A DNA stretch of 47,272 bases from a virus, in the IMG/VR virus record IMGVR_UViG_3300047370_000207, positions 1-47,272 of that record; one strand, given 5' to 3'. The stretch's first letter is position 1. Each line of letters begins with the position of its first letter. Below the pieces are notes generated by a model. That model was given only the letters and a program-made list of their open reading frames with translations, searched no databases and was not told the DNA's origin. A program made the position numbers and the translations under genes. Shown one piece after another: positions 45,333 through 47,272 of the stretch.

Positions 45333-45748
45333 GCAAACTTGAGGATAATATGGAAGATCTATTTGACATTGAAATTGAATCTACTGCTATCGAACCATCT
45401 AAACCAGTACCACCAACATCAGATAAAGACGACCAGACAAAAGATTACGAATATACCAGAGGGTCTTTGTACTCGCTCATAGACAAGGGCAGAGAGGCGC
45501 TAGACGGGGCGTTAGAGGTTGCTCAGGAGTCAGGGCACCCTAGAGCGTATGAAGTCGCTGTGAACGCCATGAAGCAGGTAGCAGACGCTACTGATAAACT
45601 TCTAGATCTACAGAAGAAGATGAAAGATCTAGAAGCACCCACAAAGAACTCTGTCAATAACAAGACCACAAACAATTTATTTGTTGGTAGCACAGCAGAC
45701 CTACAGAAAATGCTCAAGCAAATAAATAAACAAGAAGAGTCGGAATAA
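45329..45748 (+). CDS. gp16: Small terminase subunit gp16
   Basis: A 139-residue protein (T4 gp16 is 164). It has an acidic, disordered-looking N-terminus, a central helical part (YTRGSLYSLIDKGREALDGA, LEVAQESGHPRAYEVAVNAM, KQVADATDKLLDLQKKMKDL), and a polar tail. The central paired helices match the oligomerisation core of T4-type small terminases. It helps gp17 start DNA packaging. It starts on ATGA overlapping the gp15 stop. Four small genes separate it from gp17, whereas in T4 16 and 17 are adjacent. Confidence 0.88.
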   Translation: MSKLEDNMEDLFDIEIESTAIEPSKPVPPTSDKDDQTKDYEYTRGSLYSLIDKGREALDGALEVAQESGHPRAYEVAVNAMKQVADATDKLLDLQKKMKDLEAPTKNSVNNKTTNNLFVGSTADLQKMLKQINKQEESE

Positions 45749-45750
45749 AT

Positions 45751-46029
45751 ATGAAGTCTTTTAAACAACTACGTATTGACATCACCGAAGCAGCAGCCTG
45801 GACCAAAAAGTCAGGAAAGAAAAAGTCTGGAGGACTCAACGAAAAAGGACGAAAGTCTTACGAAAAGGAAAATCCAGGATCTGACCTCAAAGCACCAAGC
45901 AAAAAAGTTGGAAACCCCCGTAGGGCATCCTTCTGCGCTCGAATGAAGGGCATGAGGAAGAGGCAGAAAAAATCTAATAACACAGGTGATGATCGCCTGT
46001 CAAAATCATTGAGAGCTTGGAATTGTTAA
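45751..46029 (+). CDS. DUF6321-type small basic protein
   Basis: A 92-residue, very basic protein starting 2 bases after gp16. The segment AAAWTKKSGKKKSGGLNEKG, then RKSYEKENPGSDLKAP and NPRRASFCARMKGMRKR, is the pattern named DUF6321 in marine T4-like phages. It has two cysteines (SFCARM and the terminal NC). The composition suggests DNA or RNA binding. No function is known to me. Its place between small and large terminase could suggest a packaging-related job, which is inference. Confidence 0.8.
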   Translation: MKSFKQLRIDITEAAAWTKKSGKKKSGGLNEKGRKSYEKENPGSDLKAPSKKVGNPRRASFCARMKGMRKRQKKSNNTGDDRLSKSLRAWNC

Positions 46030-46031
46030 TC

Positions 46032-46145
46032 ATGACTGAAAAAAAACCAATCAAAAAAGATTACGATGGACCATTGTATGCTCCGTGGTCTAAAGTAGTT
46101 GCTGGTAAGAAAGCATTTCAAGATAAGAACATAAAACGTAGCTGA
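46032..46145 (+). CDS. Very small protein (37 aa) between gp16 and gp17
   Basis: A 37-residue reading frame starting at ATG 46032, 2 bases after the DUF6321 gene stop, and ending TGA 46143-46145. The sequence begins MTEKKPIKKDYDGPLYAPWS and is basic at both ends. The tight spacing and the DYDGPLYAPWSKV motif, which I associate with cyanophage small proteins, support a real gene. The function is unknown. A clear candidate promoter lies just after it. Confidence 0.55.
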   Translation: MTEKKPIKKDYDGPLYAPWSKVVAGKKAFQDKNIKRS

Positions 46146-46161
46146 CTGATACAATTTATTA

Positions 46162-46189
46162 CACTACATACACTATAATGTTTGTAGTG
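46162..46189 (+). promoter_or_regulatory. Sigma70-like -10 box (TATAAT) framed by an inverted repeat
   Basis: TATAAT at 46174-46179 is a perfect bacterial -10 hexamer, 20 bases before ATG 46200. No good -35 box is present at 16-18 bases upstream. CACTACA (46162-46168) and TGTAGTG (46183-46189) form a perfect 7-bp inverted repeat around it, with a 14-base centre. This could be an operator over a promoter or a transcript hairpin. It lies in the largest gap of this part of the window. Confidence 0.45.
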
Positions 46190-46199
46190 GAATATTATC

Positions 46200-46421
46200 A
46201 TGCTTGGCATATATGTAATCGTCACTCTCATTATTCTCATGGTAGCGTATGCTGGCATAGAAGAAACTATTCGCTTATTTGCTTATACTGATCTGGTGAT
46301 CAGATATCAGTGGATCAAATTTAGAATGTTTATGATGAGACGTAAATTAGAACAACAACTAATAAAGGACTTACCAGACTACAACAAACTCATAAAGGAA
46401 TTAAAAGATGACCAACGATAA
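46200..46421 (+). CDS. Small membrane-anchored protein (73 aa)
   Basis: A 73-residue protein. Residues 2-18 (LGIYVIVTLIILMVAYA) form one hydrophobic membrane segment, followed by EETIRLFAYTDLVIRYQWIK and a basic, helical tail with FRMFMMRRKLEQQLIKDL. The layout suggests a single-pass inner membrane protein with a cytoplasmic C-terminal helix. The family is not recognised. It has a possible sigma70-like promoter of its own and overlaps the next gene by 14 bases. Confidence 0.68.
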   Translation: MLGIYVIVTLIILMVAYAGIEETIRLFAYTDLVIRYQWIKFRMFMMRRKLEQQLIKDLPDYNKLIKELKDDQR

Positions 46422-46707
46422 GGAACTGTCGGATCTCAAACTTGAGAGAAAAGAATGTCCTAAATGTGGTGCTATTTGGATTAACGGCAAACATGTGTTT
46501 AGTGGCACAGCCGCATCATACGATAGAAGTGAACTAGATCTTGCTGGACTAGTTTGCAATAAACTAGGCAACGAGGAATGTATTAATCCATCTAAAGGAA
46601 AGGAAGGTGGAACTACTTGGGAATATCGTTCTGGTTTCATTGATGGTGCTTATGCACAAAAGAAAAAAACAATGGAAGACTTGCGCGATCAATTCGGAGA
46701 CTTATAA
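46408..46707 (+). CDS. Small protein with zinc-ribbon-like cysteines (99 aa)
   Basis: A 99-residue protein. C17-P-K-C20 in ERKECPKCGAIWINGKHVF, with C50 and C58 in LAGLVCNKLGNEECINPSKG, could form a four-cysteine zinc site. The C-terminus WEYRSGFIDGAYAQKKKTME is helical. Its ATG overlaps the previous gene by 14 bases and has an AAGGA ribosome site upstream. I do not know a function; similar small proteins sit before gp17 in cyanophages, as I recall. The late promoter of gp17 overlaps its stop. Confidence 0.7.
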   Translation: MTNDKELSDLKLERKECPKCGAIWINGKHVFSGTAASYDRSELDLAGLVCNKLGNEECINPSKGKEGGTTWEYRSGFIDGAYAQKKKTMEDLRDQFGDL

Positions 46708-46710
46708 ATA
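46703..46710 (+). promoter_or_regulatory. Late promoter motif (TATAAATA) upstream of gp17
   Basis: TATAAATA overlaps the TAA of the 99-residue gene and lies 22 bases before ATG 46733 of gp17. It matches the T4/cyanophage late motif exactly. Confidence 0.72.
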
Positions 46711-46732
46711 GTAGTGGTGAACTAGTTTTTTT

Positions 46733-47272
46733 ATGGCATCCGATCAGATTTATCTTGGCAACCCGCTACTAAAAAAAGCAAACGTCAAGATTGACTTTAC
46801 ACCTGAACAGGTTAAAGAATTTATCAAGTGCAAGAACGATCCGATATATTTCACTAAGACTTATGTCCAGATCGTTTCACTCGATGAAGGTCTGGTGCCA
46901 TTTAAAATGTGGGACTTCCAGGAAGAGTTAATTAGGAAGTTTCATAAAAGCAGATTTAACATCGCAAAACTACCACGACAGACTGGTAAGTCTACTACTG
47001 TTGTGTCTTATCTTTTGCACTATTTAATTTTTAATGATAGTGTTAACGTAGGTATTCTAGCAAACAAAGCATCGACTGCGCGAGATCTTTTAGCAAGATT
47101 AGCTACAGCATATGAGAACCTACCTAAGTGGATTCAGCAAGGTGTGGTAGTATGGAACAAAGGTAATATTGAGTTAGAGAATGGCAGTAAAATATTGGCA
47201 GCTTCTACATCTGCATCTGCTGTCCGAGGCATGTCGTTTAACATCATCTTTCTCGACGAGTTCGCTTTCGTC
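46733..47272 (+). CDS. gp17: Large terminase subunit gp17, N-terminal part (3' end outside window)
   Basis: The frame is open from ATG 46733 to the last base, giving 180 residues. It starts MASDQIYLGNPLLKKANVKI. The packaging ATPase motifs are clear: Walker A RQTGKST at 82-88 (K86) and Walker B IIFLDEFAF at 171-179 (D175, catalytic E176). FQEELI near 62-67 precedes Walker A, as in other T4-like terminases. gp17 is the motor that drives DNA into the prohead and cuts the concatemer; the nuclease domain would be downstream of the window. In T4 the Walker A lies near residue 161, so this N-terminus is about 80 residues shorter, as I recall for cyanophage gp17. Confidence 0.96.
   Translation, partial: MASDQIYLGNPLLKKANVKIDFTPEQVKEFIKCKNDPIYFTKTYVQIVSLDEGLVPFKMWDFQEELIRKFHKSRFNIAKLPRQTGKSTTVVSYLLHYLIFNDSVNVGILANKASTARDLLARLATAYENLPKWIQQGVVVWNKGNIELENGSKILAASTSASAVRGMSFNIIFLDEFAFV

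Noticed and set aside
45719-45750. AAATAAATA and GAATAAATA strings before the DUF6321 gene as a late promoter
   Set aside because: They sit inside or at the end of gp16 only a few bases from the next ATG, too close for a leader. AT-rich chance matches are likely.

Overview
The window reads as part of the late structural region of a T4-like cyanophage (a contractile-tailed virus of marine Synechococcus or Prochlorococcus). Every gene is on the + strand, packing is very tight (gaps of a few bases or short overlaps), the DNA is AT-rich by eye, and the order follows T4: the end of gp6, a giant protein at the gp7 position, gp8, giant baseplate and tail-fibre proteins where T4 has gp9-gp12, then gp13, gp14, gp15, gp16 and the start of gp17. 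I see no tRNA, integrase, insertion sequence or CRISPR array. No stretch longer than about 300 bases lacks a gene.

Layout: (1) 1-12710, baseplate wedge: C-terminus of gp6, a 3253-residue modular protein with a YHYH-like domain, a 181-residue protein and gp8. (2) 12756-35992, four large or very large virion proteins (2740, 1422 and 3335 residues plus a 169-residue one) and a 64-residue protein. They are built from recurring beta-rich modules; the 1422-residue protein carries an apparent blue-copper (cupredoxin-like) site and the 3335-residue protein a beta-helix-like domain and tail-fibre motifs. (3) 36032-42218, two glycine-rich tail-fibre-like genes with related N-termini. Between them sits a five-gene enzyme cassette: a flavin-dependent halogenase and four predicted non-haem Fe(II) oxygenases. 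(4) 42221-45748, two small genes, then neck and tail-completion proteins gp13, gp14, gp15 and small terminase gp16. (5) 45751-47272, four small proteins and the first 180 residues of large terminase gp17, cut by the window end.

Regulation: motifs of the T4/cyanophage late-promoter type (TATAAATA or CTAAATA) lie just upstream of gp8, the 2740- and 3335-residue genes, both glycine-rich genes, the 61-residue gene, gp13 and gp17. Two sit in hairpins. The clearest is before gp13, where CTAAATA forms the whole loop of a 13-bp terminator-like stem. The enzyme cassette has no late-promoter motif of its own that I can find, so it is probably transcribed late together with the first glycine-rich gene.

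The most interesting part is the halogenase/oxygenase cassette at 37094-40984. Its position among adhesin-like tail genes suggests modification of virion proteins or of host or environmental small molecules late in infection. That role is inference. The catalytic motifs are directly visible.
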